Shown here in pieces: positions 1 through 8,744 of a stretch of DNA of 64,000 nt. Position numbers and translations under genes: made by a program. Position 1 is the first letter of the stretch; the number at the start of each line of letters is the position of its first letter. The notes beneath the pieces were generated by a model that saw only the letters and a list, made by a program, of their open reading frames with translations, did no database searches and was not told where the DNA came from. Source of the stretch: Burkholderia sp. NRF60-BP8 (GTDB taxonomy: Bacteria; Pseudomonadota; Gammaproteobacteria; Burkholderiales; Burkholderiaceae); the NCBI RefSeq assembly GCF_001522585.2, contig NZ_CP013372.1, positions 2,604,001 to 2,668,000 on the forward strand, written 5' to 3'.

Positions 1-351
1 CGCTGGTTCGATTCGGGGCTGTTCTGGCGCCTGCTGCCGGTGCCGTTCCTGGTGGCCGCGTGCGCGGTGTGGATGCGTCGCGCGGTACGCGACCGGCACG
101 ACATGACGCCGTTCGTGCTCGCGCTGGCGCTCGTGCTGCTCGGCTACGTCGGCCTGCTCGTCACGCTGTTCCCGTATGCGATTCCCCAGACGATGACGAT
201 CTGGGAAGCGGCGGCGCCGCGTTCGAGCCAGACCTTCACGCTGGTCGGCGCAGCGGTTATCCTGCCGATCATCATCGCCTACACGACGATGGGTTACTGG
301 GTATTCCGAGGCAAGGTGCGCCATGAAGACCAGCATTACTACCACCACTGA
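1..351 (+). CDS. Cytochrome bd-type (cyanide-insensitive) ubiquinol oxidase subunit II, C-terminal part
   Basis: The gene enters from the left edge, so only the last 116 residues are visible. They contain two or three hydrophobic helices, the segment YAIPQTMTIWEAAAP typical of the CydB/CioB/AppB family, and the short charged tail that ends it. In the family, subunit II pairs with haem-bearing subunit I in the inner membrane to oxidise quinol and reduce oxygen without pumping protons. The next gene is a DUF2474 protein overlapping its 3' end, an arrangement typical of the CioAB branch in Burkholderia and Pseudomonas, which favours CioB over E. coli-type CydB. The start lies outside the window. 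Confidence 0.9.
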   Translation, partial: RWFDSGLFWRLLPVPFLVAACAVWMRRAVRDRHDMTPFVLALALVLLGYVGLLVTLFPYAIPQTMTIWEAAAPRSSQTFTLVGAAVILPIIIAYTTMGYWVFRGKVRHEDQHYYHH

Positions 352-502
352 TTCCGTCGATCGCCCGCCTGCGGCGCCGCGGCCGCGGATGCGCGGCTGG
401 ATGTGGTTCGTCGTTCTGTGGGTGGGCGGCGTGCTCGGCGCCGTCACGCTCGGCTATGCGTTCAAGATCTTCATGAACCTCACGCTGTTTGCGGTGAAGT
501 AG
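323..502 (+). CDS. DUF2474 small membrane protein of the bd oxidase operon
   Basis: A 59-residue protein whose ATG lies 29 bp inside the end of the oxidase subunit gene, in another frame, so the two are probably translationally coupled. The first 23 residues are polar and rich in Thr, Pro and Arg; residues 25-50 form one transmembrane helix with a WMWFVVLW start and a glycine-rich centre. This matches DUF2474, the single-helix protein found after cioAB genes and thought to play the stabilising role that CydX plays in E. coli cytochrome bd. The role is inferred from position and size. A strong hairpin follows immediately, so this is the last gene of the operon. Confidence 0.8.
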   Translation: MKTSITTTTDSVDRPPAAPRPRMRGWMWFVVLWVGGVLGAVTLGYAFKIFMNLTLFAVK

Positions 503-508
503 GCGAAG

Positions 509-549
509 CGGCCGCCCCGGGTCGAACGATGGCCCGGGCGGCCGTTTTG
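509..549 (+). terminator. Rho-independent terminator after the bd oxidase operon
   Basis: A G+C-rich inverted repeat (CGGCCGCCC...GGGCGGCCG) around an AACGAT loop is followed by a short T run (TTTTGT). It starts seven bases after the DUF2474 stop codon. Confidence 0.75.
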
Positions 550-652
550 TCGTCGGGCGCAGCTTTGGCCAGATGCATCAAGCGACGCATCGTGCATCCG
601 CTCCCGCGGAGACGGCATCAGGCCGAACCACTCACGAATCCGCCATTCAGGC

Positions 653-703
653 AGAAATCTATACAAATCACATCGCGGATGTGAGTAAAACATATAGATT
701 TCT
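653..703. repeat. Nested AT-rich palindrome in a convergent gap
   Basis: An 11-bp perfect inverted repeat, AGAAATCTATA (653-663) and TATAGATTTCT (693-703), encloses a second perfect palindrome CACATC-GCG-GATGTG (669-683). The two are almost concentric (centres at 678 and 676). It lies between two genes that converge (ends at 502 and 753), where no promoter is expected, and its base composition differs sharply from the surroundings. The rest of the 503-752 gap holds only the terminator above. Confidence 0.7.
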
Positions 704-752
704 ACCAAAATACAAACCGCGCCGCTGGATCGATCAACCGCACACTGCGCGT

Positions 753-947
753 CTACCCCCGCCCGCGCAACGCCGCCTCGATCTTGCGATCGGTCTTGTA
801 CTGGCTCAGCGCATACACCGACCAGATCGCGGCCGGCAGCCAGCCGATGATCGTGAGTTGCAGGAGCAGACAAATGATCCCGGCGATCGGGCGGCCGATC
901 GTGAAGAACTGGAACCACGGGAGCAGCAGGGCAAGCAGAAGGCGCAT
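753..947 (-). CDS. YqaE/Pmp3 family small membrane protein
   Basis: A 64-residue hydrophobic protein with two predicted membrane segments separated by a short Gly-rich turn, and the family signature of a Pro in the first helix (LLLPWFQFF) and LTIIGWLPAAIWSVYAL in the second. Proteins of the Pmp3/UPF0057 family are stress-induced inner-membrane peptides linked to membrane potential in yeast; the bacterial role is not settled. The ATG at 947 is chosen because GAGAGGATC precedes it at good distance; an upstream in-frame start would add an unlikely polar tail. It is transcribed toward the nested palindrome and stands alone. Confidence 0.7.
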   Translation of the reverse strand: MRLLLALLLPWFQFFTIGRPIAGIICLLLQLTIIGWLPAAIWSVYALSQYKTDRKIEAALRGRG

Positions 948-1034
948 GAACGATCCTCTCGGTACATCGTTGAACGGGTGATGCGCGACGAATATGCCGG
1001 TGCACGCGCCCGAATTCAAGCCATGCACCGGCAT

Positions 1035-1063
1035 CGCGGCGCCTCGATCCGCCAGGCGCCGCG
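1035..1063. repeat. Perfect hairpin between the phosphodiesterase and Pmp3 genes
   Basis: CGCGGCGCCT and AGGCGCCGCG form a perfect 10-bp stem around a 9-base loop. Together with the hairpin at 1086-1109 it fills the gap between two same-strand genes. It has no T run, so termination or transcript-end stabilisation is only a guess. Confidence 0.55.
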
Positions 1064-1085
1064 TTCATCACACTTCTCTTCCGAA

Positions 1086-1109
1086 GCGCCCGCGTCATGC
1101 CGCGGGCGC
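1086..1109 (-). terminator. Hairpin after the phosphodiesterase gene
   Basis: GCGCCCGCG and CGCGGGCGC pair perfectly around TCATGC, 17 bp beyond the stop codon of the 1127-2803 gene. No clear U tract follows, so this could be a rho-independent terminator or an RNA 3'-end stabiliser. Confidence 0.5.
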
Positions 1110-1126
1110 GCCGCCGTTCCTGGCGC

Positions 1127-2803
1127 TCAACGCCCGATACCGAGCCCCGGCAGCACGCGCGTATTCTCGGCCACGACCGCCTGCAGCAGGCGCGGGTCGG
1201 CGCCGAGCAGCGCGAGGATCGTCGGCGCGACCTGCTTCGTGCCGACGAGATCGTTCACCGTGCGCGCACGATGCAGGCCCGGATACGACACGAGCAAGCC
1301 GAGGTGGCTGTCGTCCGGCGCGTTGCCGCCGTGCTCCTCGTCCTTCTTCGTGCTCGACGTGTAGATCACGCCCGGATTCGGCTGGACGACGATGTCCGGC
1401 GTGCGGCCGTTGGCCGGATCGCCGAAGCGGTCGGCGAGCGCCGCGCCGTACAACACGTACGCCTGCGGGCCGTCCGCGCAGATGCCCGGCGCGTTGCAGC
1501 CGAGATTCGCCTTCAGCGTCTGTACCACGGCCGTGCGCTGGCTGCGGTCGCGCAGCCAGATCAGCCCGACGTCGTCGGTCTGCACGAAGCCCGTGCCGAC
1601 CAGGCCCGAACCGTCGTTCAGGTTGCCCGTCGCCGTGTTGTTCTGGCCGAAGTTGCCGTTCGGGTCGATGAAGTTGTTCGCTTCGAGCAGCTTCGTCAGC
1701 GTGTCGCCGTTCTTCACGAGCTTCGTGTGATCGGTCGGCGACTGGCCGTGCTTCGACGTGACGATCACCGCCGTCGACGAATACAGGTTGGCCTGCTTCA
1801 GCGCCGCGACGACACGGCCGATCGCGTCGTCGACGTACGTGATCGCGTTCGCGACCTGCCCGTTCGGCGTGAAGTCGGCGTCGAGATAGCCGCCGCCCTT
1901 CGCGACCGGCGCCTTCTGCGCGACGCTCAGCGTCTGGAAGTTCGCGCCGAACAGCGTCGGCACCGGCGCGCTCTTCGTGCCGGTCGAATCGCGGCCGCCG
2001 ATCTGGTTGATCAGCGCCTGCACGTGCAGGTTGTCGAAGCGCGCGGTGTGCGAGTAGACGTCCGTATAGTCAGTGTTGGTCGCCGGGTCGATCGAATTGA
2101 TCTCGGTGCGCATCAGATCGTCGACACCGGTGCCCGACGGGCCGTTCAGCCAGTCGTAGCCCCACGCATGCTTGTCGGCCCATGCGGTGCGCGCATTCGG
2201 CACGCCGGCCTTCACGGCCTCGAACACCGTGTTGGTCTTCACGTAGTTGTGCGGGTAGACCGGCACGCACTGGCCGTTGACCTTCGCATGCGGGATCGCC
2301 TGCGGATTGAACGCGCCGCCGCCGTCGAGGTGCACGAGCGCGCCGCCATTGAATGCATCGATGCCGGTCGTCTCGTCGAACACGACGTTCCAGCCCTGCT
2401 TGCCCGAGCACGTCGTGTCGCTCGGCGCGTACAGGTTGCGGTCGTACGACACGTCGTAGAACAGGCCGGCCGTCTTCGGCGAGCCGCCCGTCACGAGCGC
2501 GGCGAGGCCCGGGAACGAATCCGACAGGCCCGGCGTGTACGCATTCGCGTACGTCACGCCGCTCTTCGCGAGCACCGCGATGTTCGGGCACGTATTCGCA
2601 CCGATGCAGCGCGCGAGATCCTGTTCGTGCAGACCGTCGATGCTCAGCAGCAGCACATGCTTCACGACGCGGCTCGTCCGCCCGTTGCTCTCGCCGTGAG
2701 CGTTGCCGTCCTGTTGCGCCGCATGCGCGCCCGCGCTGGCGAGCGCCAGCGCACCCGCCACCATCACCGCCATTTTCCGTTGCTTGATGAACCTGGAAAT
2801 CAT
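1127..2803 (-). CDS. Exported alkaline phosphatase superfamily protein (type I phosphodiesterase-like)
   Basis: 558 residues with an N-terminal signal peptide (basic start, hydrophobic residues about 11-24, AHA-A cleavage near 29). The mature part follows the phosphodiesterase/nucleotide pyrophosphatase branch of the alkaline phosphatase superfamily: SIDGLH supplies the first metal-binding Asp (56), the nucleophile region reads LSDSFPG with Ser96 where many relatives have Thr, and metal-binding His and Asp residues appear in SKHGQSP, EEHGG and DDSHLG. It should hydrolyse a phosphate mono- or diester in the periplasm; the substrate cannot be read from sequence. ATG 2803 follows GAGGTGGGG; a GTG one codon earlier is possible. 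It is a single-gene unit divergent from the small gene at 3055. Confidence 0.75.
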   Translation of the reverse strand: MISRFIKQRKMAVMVAGALALASAGAHAAQQDGNAHGESNGRTSRVVKHVLLLSIDGLHEQDLARCIGANTCPNIAVLAKSGVTYANAYTPGLSDSFPGLAALVTGGSPKTAGLFYDVSYDRNLYAPSDTTCSGKQGWNVVFDETTGIDAFNGGALVHLDGGGAFNPQAIPHAKVNGQCVPVYPHNYVKTNTVFEAVKAGVPNARTAWADKHAWGYDWLNGPSGTGVDDLMRTEINSIDPATNTDYTDVYSHTARFDNLHVQALINQIGGRDSTGTKSAPVPTLFGANFQTLSVAQKAPVAKGGGYLDADFTPNGQVANAITYVDDAIGRVVAALKQANLYSSTAVIVTSKHGQSPTDHTKLVKNGDTLTKLLEANNFIDPNGNFGQNNTATGNLNDGSGLVGTGFVQTDDVGLIWLRDRSQRTAVVQTLKANLGCNAPGICADGPQAYVLYGAALADRFGDPANGRTPDIVVQPNPGVIYTSSTKKDEEHGGNAPDDSHLGLLVSYPGLHRARTVNDLVGTKQVAPTILALLGADPRLLQAVVAENTRVLPGLGIGR

Positions 2804-3026
2804 CACCCCACCTCACCGATTGATGTTGAACTACGCGACTTGCCGTCAGGCGCGCAAAATATCGCCGGATCGTGCGGCGGTCGGATGAAGCGGGGCTTTC
2901 TGTTCTCTGTCAAACGTAACCAATCGCAAATGACACGAAGCAGTCGCAATACGCGGCCTTCGCGTGCGCCGGCCCGCGCGGCCGGGTTTTTTTTCGGCTT
3001 GGCCCGCGACTATTGGCGTGTGATAA

Positions 3027-3038
3027 AGGGTTTTCCCT
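3027..3038 (+). promoter_or_regulatory. AGGGTTTTCCCT box before the 3055 gene
   Basis: The 12-mer lies 16 bp upstream of the ATG at 3055. The same 12-mer occurs twice upstream of another tiny orphan gene (13053-13208). Its outer parts (AGGG and CCCT) are complementary, which suits a dimeric repressor or an RNA stem. No regulator is known to me for it. Confidence 0.5.
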
Positions 3039-3054
3039 GACCCGGAGCACGACT

Positions 3055-3276
3055 ATGTCAACCCTGGAAGCTCTCCGGTTCGTGCTGGACGATGCACGTA
3101 CCCCCGAAATCATTCGCCATCACGTCGTCGACGCGCTGCAGTACGCATTGCGCAACTACGGACAGGTGTTCACCGCGAAGGAAGTCGAATGGCTGACGCA
3201 GTGGGACGACGCGCGTCTGCCGCTGGCCGCGAGGAAGGAGCTGGACAAGCGCGAACCGGCGATCGCCGGGCGCTGA
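3055..3276 (+). CDS. Small conserved-looking hypothetical protein (73 aa)
   Basis: I do not recognise the family. The protein is acidic to neutral, predicted all-helical, and has no signal peptide or membrane helix; a central AALRNYGQVFTAKEVEWL-like stretch (residues about 29-48) looks like a small helix-turn-helix or protein-protein module, without clear match. The start is fixed by GGAG seven to eight bases before the ATG; an upstream in-frame ATG at 3013 would run through the AGGGTTTTCCCT box and lacks a ribosome site. Codon use is typical of the neighbouring genes, so it looks like a real gene. Confidence 0.65.
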   Translation: MSTLEALRFVLDDARTPEIIRHHVVDALQYALRNYGQVFTAKEVEWLTQWDDARLPLAARKELDKREPAIAGR

Positions 3277-3328
3277 CGAGACCGCCGCGCCCGGCGGGTG
3301 CGGGCGCGGCGGCGGATGGCGGCGACGC

Positions 3329-6300
3329 TTACTGCAGCCCGAAGTCGACGCGGGTCGTCGCGCCCTTGTCCGAGATGCCCTTCGCGTCGAGCTTCGGCGC
3401 GACGACGAACATGCGGCTCGAGTCGATCTTGCCGTCGAGATACTGGCGCACGACCTGCGCGCGCTGCTGCGCGAGCGCACGCAGCGCGTTGTCGTCGGCC
3501 GGCGCGTGATCGGCGAGCGCCTGCTTCATGTCCGCATCGGGCAACGTCTTCTGCAGGCCGACGAGGTTGCGCGGCTTCTTGAAATCGGCGGCCTTGTACG
3601 CGCGCGTCAGGTACTTCGAGTATTCGGCCTTGTCGACCTTCACCGACATCGGATCGACGCTCTCGCCCTGACCGACCACGTCCTTCAGCTTCTGCTGACG
3701 CACCAACCGCTCGACGTACGCGTCGCGCAGCCCCGGCGTGTCCTGCGCCGGGTCGACGCGGCCGATCAGGTCGAGGCGGATCGACGGCTTCTCGGTCAGC
3801 ATCTTCACGACGGTGTCGAGCTTCTTCTGCTGCGCGTCGGTCAACGCGTACGAACCCGGCGCGAACTCGACGTAGCCGAGATCCTCGCCGCCGCTGCCGC
3901 CGAACGCACTCGCGAGCAGCGTGAACGGCGACGTGACGGCCTTCGCGATCAGGTTCAACACCGCGTGCCAGATCAGCCCGCCGACGCTGAACTCCGGATT
4001 CGACAGCGAGCCCGACACCGGCAGGTTCACGTCGATCTGGCCGCGCGTATTCTTCAGCAGCGAGATCGCGAGCTTCACCGGCAGCTTCGTCGCCGTGTCG
4101 TTCTCGACACGATCGCCGAACGTGAGCTGATCGATGAAGATGTGGTTGTTCGCCGACAGCTGGTCGTTCGCGAGCTGGTAGTGCAGATCGACGTTGAGCT
4201 TGCCCTTCGTGATCGGGTAGCCCGCGTACTTCGCCGAATACGGCGTCAGATTGGTCAGCTCGATGTCGTGCGCGATCGCCGTGAGGTCGAGCGCCGGTTT
4301 CTCGATCAGCGGGTTCACCGAGCCCTTGATCGAGATCGGCCCGTTGCCCGCGAGGTTCGCGGCGACGTCGACCGGTGCGGACGTCGTCGAATCCGTGCCG
4401 AACGCGCCGACCGTGCCCTTGATCGCGACGAGGTTCGCCGTGTAGTTCGGCTTGATGAAGTTGTCGGTGTACGTGACGCGGCCGTTCTGCAGCACCAGTT
4501 CGCCGAAATGCATCCGCACCGGGTTCTGCGGCTGCGGCGCAGCCTTCACGACCACCGTCGCCGACGCGGCGGCCGGCACGGACGCCTGCTGCGCGGCCGC
4601 GGCCGACGCGGCCTGCGCGGCGGCCGGCGGCGTCACGCCCGGCGACAGCGGCACCGGCTCGCCCTTGCTCGCGTCGCGCGTGAGCGACTGCGCGGGGCCG
4701 GTCTCCTTCGCGACCACGTCCTTCAGGTTCAGCCGCCCCTGCGCGTCGAGCAGCACGCGGCCGTAGAAGTTCGAGAACGTCACGCGCGCGGCGTCGACGT
4801 CGGTGCCCTTCTCGTCGTAGTTCGCCTTCAGGTTCGACAGCGCGAGCGAGCGCCAGCCCGCGAACGGGTCGGAGGTCGCCTTGTCGAGCATCCGCACGTC
4901 GACCAGCGCGACGTCGCCGCGATAGGTCGCGCGCGGCGTGTCCTTCACCTGCGCGAACGTCAGGTTGCCTTGCGCGTTGAGCAGCGCGCTCGCGATCGTC
5001 GCGTTCAGCGCGCTGCCGAAGTACGGCTCGAACGCGGCCGCATCGAGACGGTTGCCGTTGATCTTCAGGCCGAGCTTCAGCGGCTGCGCGGTCACGTCGC
5101 CCGACACGTTCAGCGAGCCCTTGCGGTTCAGCGTCGCCTTCAGTTGCACGGGCAGCGGCTTCGTCAGGTCGTCGCTCACCTTCTGCACCGACAGCTCCAG
5201 CGGCTTGATCGCCAGCTTCACCGGGCGCGGCGTCGACAGGTCGGTGAAGTTCGCGGACGCGTCCTTCACGTTCAACGCATCGATCCGGTAGTGCCACGAC
5301 GGCGCGGCGGCCTGGGCCTTGCGCGCGACGGTGCGCTGCGGCACCGCCGCCTGCGCGGGTTCGGCCAGCGCCGCGAGGTCGATCTTGCCGTCCTTCAGGC
5401 GCTTCACGTCGAGCGCGAGCCCGCTCGCGTCGACGCTCGCGATCTCCGCGGTGCGCGCGGCGACGTCGACCTTCGCGATCTTCGCGCTCGCGTCGGGCAG
5501 CGCGATCGCGGGCGCCTTGTCGTTCGGCGCGGCGACCTTCAGCGACTTCAGGCTGATCGTGCTGTCCGCGACTTCCGCGGCGAGCGGCGTCTTGCCCCAG
5601 TCGGTCTTCGCGTTGACGGTCGCGCCGAGCGTGCCGTCGAGCACGCGCGCGCGCGTCGCCTCGCCCAGGTACGGCTGCAGCGCCGGCAGCGCGAGCGCGG
5701 CGACCGTCAGCTTCGTGTCGGCCTGCTTCGCGGCGAGATTGAACGCGCCTTCGGCCGTCACGTCGCCGCCGCGCGACAGCGACGTCGACAGCGTGTATTT
5801 CGCGGGTGTCTTGCCCTGCAGCGAAAAACCGTCGAGCGTCGCGGCGAGCTTCGTCAGCGACATCGCGGTCGGCGTCGCCGGCACGCGGTCGTCGACGTTG
5901 ATCGTGCCGCCGTCGATCGCGAAACGACGGATCGTCAGGTCGAGCGGCGGCGCTGCCTTCGCGGCGGCGCTGCCTTCGGCCTTCGCGCCACTGGCGGCGC
6001 TGGCCGCGGCGACGGTGGCGCCGGAAGCGCCGGCAACGGCGACGGCCGACGCGGCCGGCTTGCCGGCTTCGGCCTTCGGTGCGGCGGCCGGCTGCGCGAC
6101 GAGCTTCTCGACGTTCAGCACGCCCTGCTTGTCGCGCGACAGGTCGACCACCGGCCGGTCGATCTGGATCTCGTCGAAGTGCATCGCGTTGCGCAGCGGC
6201 TCGAGGCCGGCCGCCGCGACGTGCACGCCGCGCGCGGCGAACAGCGGCGCCGACGCGCGGTCGGTCACCTTCGCGTCGTTCAGATCGACGGTGCCCGACA

Positions 6301-7156
6301 CGCGCAGCGCGGGCGTCTCGCCGCTCATCACGAAATTGACCGTGAGGTCGCTGCTCAGCAGGCCGCTCGTCACGATCACCGGCAGCTTCGCCGGCGCGTA
6401 CGAGATCAGCTTCGGCACGTCGAGGCGGTCGAATTTCAGCGCGATTTCCGATTCGCGCGACTGCGCGAACGGCTTGGTCTTGCCGTCGATCGAGAGCGGG
6501 CTGCCGTCGAAGCGCGCGCGCAGCTTCGGCTCGACGAAGATGTCGGTCTTCGAGGCCAGCGTCGCGATGTACGGAATGCCGAGCGTCCAGTTGTCGACGA
6601 CGTGCTTTTCGTTCAGCAGGCGATCGTCGAAGTCGATCCGGCCGTCGTTGACCTGGATGTTCGACACCGAGAACTGCGCCGGCTTGCTGTCCGGTTGCGG
6701 CGACGGCGACGAGAACTTCTCGATCAGGTCGGTGAAATTGAAGCGCTGGGCGTCGTAGCGGACGATGCGAAAGCGCGGCGAATCGAGCCGGATTTCGTTG
6801 ACGATCGGCGCGCCGCGGAACAACGACGACCACGACGGCCTCACGACGAGCTTGCCGATGTCGATGAAGTCGCCCTGACCGCCGCGCTCGCCGAGGTGGA
6901 TGCCGTCGGCTTCGAGGTTCAGCGTGTACGGGTTCAGTGCGATGCGCTGGATCGTGGCCGGACGGTCGAGCTGCTTGCTCAGTTGCTGTTCGGCGACATG
7001 GCGGATCAGCGGCGGCGCCGCGAAGAAGCCGAGCAGTCCGAATAAAACGACGAAGATCAGCACGCCGATGCCGATACGCCGGGTCCGGCGCGAGCGTGCA
7101 ACGCCGCCGAGGGCATGGAGGGTCGAGGGTACGGTTTCTTTGTCTGCGCTTGCCAT
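3329..7156 (-). CDS. Giant AsmA-like DUF748 envelope protein with C-terminal OmpA-like domain
   Basis: 1275 residues. One membrane anchor near residues 28-50 (GIGVLIFVVLFGLLGFFA) is followed by a very long repetitive beta-rich body of the DUF748/AsmA kind, with an Ala/Pro-rich low-complexity linker around residues 355-395 and another near 860-900. The last 280 residues include the conserved GLIWHAVLNLIAKAVTSPF segment of DUF748 proteins and then an OmpA-type peptidoglycan-binding-like module (FAPGSYALTDAQQKKLD...). AsmA-type proteins are thought to bridge the periplasm and carry phospholipid to the outer membrane; that role is from family knowledge. ATG 7156 is preferred over a TTG at 7198 although its ribosome site is weak. 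It is monocistronic in appearance. Confidence 0.8.
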   Translation of the reverse strand: MASADKETVPSTLHALGGVARSRRTRRIGIGVLIFVVLFGLLGFFAAPPLIRHVAEQQLSKQLDRPATIQRIALNPYTLNLEADGIHLGERGGQGDFIDIGKLVVRPSWSSLFRGAPIVNEIRLDSPRFRIVRYDAQRFNFTDLIEKFSSPSPQPDSKPAQFSVSNIQVNDGRIDFDDRLLNEKHVVDNWTLGIPYIATLASKTDIFVEPKLRARFDGSPLSIDGKTKPFAQSRESEIALKFDRLDVPKLISYAPAKLPVIVTSGLLSSDLTVNFVMSGETPALRVSGTVDLNDAKVTDRASAPLFAARGVHVAAAGLEPLRNAMHFDEIQIDRPVVDLSRDKQGVLNVEKLVAQPAAAPKAEAGKPAASAVAVAGASGATVAAASAASGAKAEGSAAAKAAPPLDLTIRRFAIDGGTINVDDRVPATPTAMSLTKLAATLDGFSLQGKTPAKYTLSTSLSRGGDVTAEGAFNLAAKQADTKLTVAALALPALQPYLGEATRARVLDGTLGATVNAKTDWGKTPLAAEVADSTISLKSLKVAAPNDKAPAIALPDASAKIAKVDVAARTAEIASVDASGLALDVKRLKDGKIDLAALAEPAQAAVPQRTVARKAQAAAPSWHYRIDALNVKDASANFTDLSTPRPVKLAIKPLELSVQKVSDDLTKPLPVQLKATLNRKGSLNVSGDVTAQPLKLGLKINGNRLDAAAFEPYFGSALNATIASALLNAQGNLTFAQVKDTPRATYRGDVALVDVRMLDKATSDPFAGWRSLALSNLKANYDEKGTDVDAARVTFSNFYGRVLLDAQGRLNLKDVVAKETGPAQSLTRDASKGEPVPLSPGVTPPAAAQAASAAAAQQASVPAAASATVVVKAAPQPQNPVRMHFGELVLQNGRVTYTDNFIKPNYTANLVAIKGTVGAFGTDSTTSAPVDVAANLAGNGPISIKGSVNPLIEKPALDLTAIAHDIELTNLTPYSAKYAGYPITKGKLNVDLHYQLANDQLSANNHIFIDQLTFGDRVENDTATKLPVKLAISLLKNTRGQIDVNLPVSGSLSNPEFSVGGLIWHAVLNLIAKAVTSPFTLLASAFGGSGGEDLGYVEFAPGSYALTDAQQKKLDTVVKMLTEKPSIRLDLIGRVDPAQDTPGLRDAYVERLVRQQKLKDVVGQGESVDPMSVKVDKAEYSKYLTRAYKAADFKKPRNLVGLQKTLPDADMKQALADHAPADDNALRALAQQRAQVVRQYLDGKIDSSRMFVVAPKLDAKGISDKGATTRVDFGLQ

Positions 7157-7307
7157 GCTTGAGTGTCTCGGAAATGGATGACGGGCCGCGCCGGACAACC
7201 GGGCGGCCGCGCACGCTATCCCGAAAGTATAGGCTCAGGAAGTGACGGTACGGAGGTCGGGCGCCGCCGCCGCGCCCGCCGGTCGGACAGCGGCGGCGGT
7301 CAACCGT

Positions 7308-8744
7308 TCATTTCCGGACGACGACGGGCGGCATCCACGACCCGTCGCTCGCCTGCGGCTTCGGCGCGTACAGGCGCAACGCGAGCACGAAATCGGTACG
7401 CGGCGCCGGCAGCCAGTTGGCCGCATGCGTGCCGCCCGGCGACGCCGACACGACGATGTCGATCGAGCCGTCGCGGTTGCGGCGCAGCCGGTCGCGATCG
7501 CCGAGCGAACGACGCGCCGACCCGACGTCGGGCAGCGCGCCGTTGGTCGTGTACGGCGTGAGCGTCCAGAACGCGCGCACCGGCGGCAGCGCGCCCGGCG
7601 CGAAATGCAGCACGTAGCGGTTCGCGCCGTTCAGCGGATGGCCGTCGCTGTCGACGCGGGTGATCGCGAGCGTCTCGTCGTCGCGCGTGGCGGTGCCGAA
7701 CTGCGTGTAGGCCGCGTACGCGCGCAGCGCGTAGTCCTGGCCGTACTTGCCGGCCGTGTCGCCGATCCAGTTCCAGCCGTTCGCGTTCAGCAGGTTCGAC
7801 GGCGGCGTCGCGAGCCGCGCGCGCGCCTCGGCGATGCCGGCCGTCGCGGCCGTGAGACGGTCGCCCGTCCACAGTACCGGGTAGCCGGCCTTCACGCCGA
7901 TGTCGGCGAGCGATTCCTGGGCGTGCGCGTCGTCGGCCGGCGCCGGATTGTCCTGCAGCGCCTGCGCGAAGCGCGTGAAGAACGCCTTCGGGTCGAGCGC
8001 GGCCACCTGCTCGGCCGGCGTGCCGCCGCCCACCGCCTCGGACGGCGCGCTGCCCGCATGGACCGCGACCGACGCGCCGCGCTCGGCGCCCGTGTAGACC
8101 GACAGCGGCACCACGCGGATCGCGCGCTGCAGCTTCTTCACGTTCGTCAGGTCGCGTCCGCCGCTCGTCTGCAACCGCACCTCGAGCCACGCATTGGCGG
8201 ACGGCACGTCGACGCGCAGCACACCCTTCGGCAGCGTGCCCTGCCAGTCCCTGGCGGCGAAGGCAATCGTTTGCGACCGTCCGGCGCCACGGGCGCCGCG
8301 CGCTGCAACGCTCGACGACGACCACAGCACGTTCGTCCACATGTCGAGCGCGCGCGCGTCCCAGTAGCGGCCGCGCGTGTCGGGCAGCGTGACGATCACG
8401 GGTTCGGCGGCGACGTCGAGCCAGCCGGTCGAGTCGAGCGTGTCGACGCCCGGCAGCGGCGGATTGACCGCGCCGACGGGCGGCAGCGCCTGTGCGTGGC
8501 GCAGCGTGTTGAGCGGGGCCTGCCCCGGTTGCGCGCCGTCGCCGCCCGTCGCCGCTTCCTTCGCGACGTCCATCAGCACGAGCGGATACGCATAGATATA
8601 GGAGTCGGCGACTTCCGCACGCATCCAGCCGGTTTTCCGCTGGATCGCGTCCGGTTGCGACGCGCATCCCGCAAGCAACGCCGCAATGGCCAGCGACGCG
8701 CACGCGCGTCGCAGAGAAACTGATTCTCGCTGGTTTTCAATCAT
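7308..8744 (-). CDS. DUF1254/DUF1214 lipoprotein
   Basis: 478 residues with a lipoprotein signal: basic start, hydrophobic stretch and the lipobox LLAGC, Cys27 becoming the lipidated N-terminus. The N-terminal half carries the DUF1254 signature (SYIYAYPLVLMD, LDSTGWLDVAAEPVIVTLPDTRGRYW); the C-terminal half carries DUF1214 (FWTLTPYTTNGALPD, and DGSIDIVVSASPGGTHAANWLPAP). Proteins of this kind are widespread envelope proteins of unknown biochemical function. It lies 150 bp downstream of, and on the same strand as nothing closely linked, so it is probably transcribed alone. No catalytic residues can be assigned. Confidence 0.75.
   Translation of the reverse strand: MIENQRESVSLRRACASLAIAALLAGCASQPDAIQRKTGWMRAEVADSYIYAYPLVLMDVAKEAATGGDGAQPGQAPLNTLRHAQALPPVGAVNPPLPGVDTLDSTGWLDVAAEPVIVTLPDTRGRYWDARALDMWTNVLWSSSSVAARGARGAGRSQTIAFAARDWQGTLPKGVLRVDVPSANAWLEVRLQTSGGRDLTNVKKLQRAIRVVPLSVYTGAERGASVAVHAGSAPSEAVGGGTPAEQVAALDPKAFFTRFAQALQDNPAPADDAHAQESLADIGVKAGYPVLWTGDRLTAATAGIAEARARLATPPSNLLNANGWNWIGDTAGKYGQDYALRAYAAYTQFGTATRDDETLAITRVDSDGHPLNGANRYVLHFAPGALPPVRAFWTLTPYTTNGALPDVGSARRSLGDRDRLRRNRDGSIDIVVSASPGGTHAANWLPAPRTDFVLALRLYAPKPQASDGSWMPPVVVRK

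Noticed and set aside
3506..7045. Very long open frame opposite the DUF748 gene
   Set aside because: Shadow frame caused by high G+C third codon positions; the peptide is Arg-rich and matches no family, while the opposite strand encodes a clear envelope protein.
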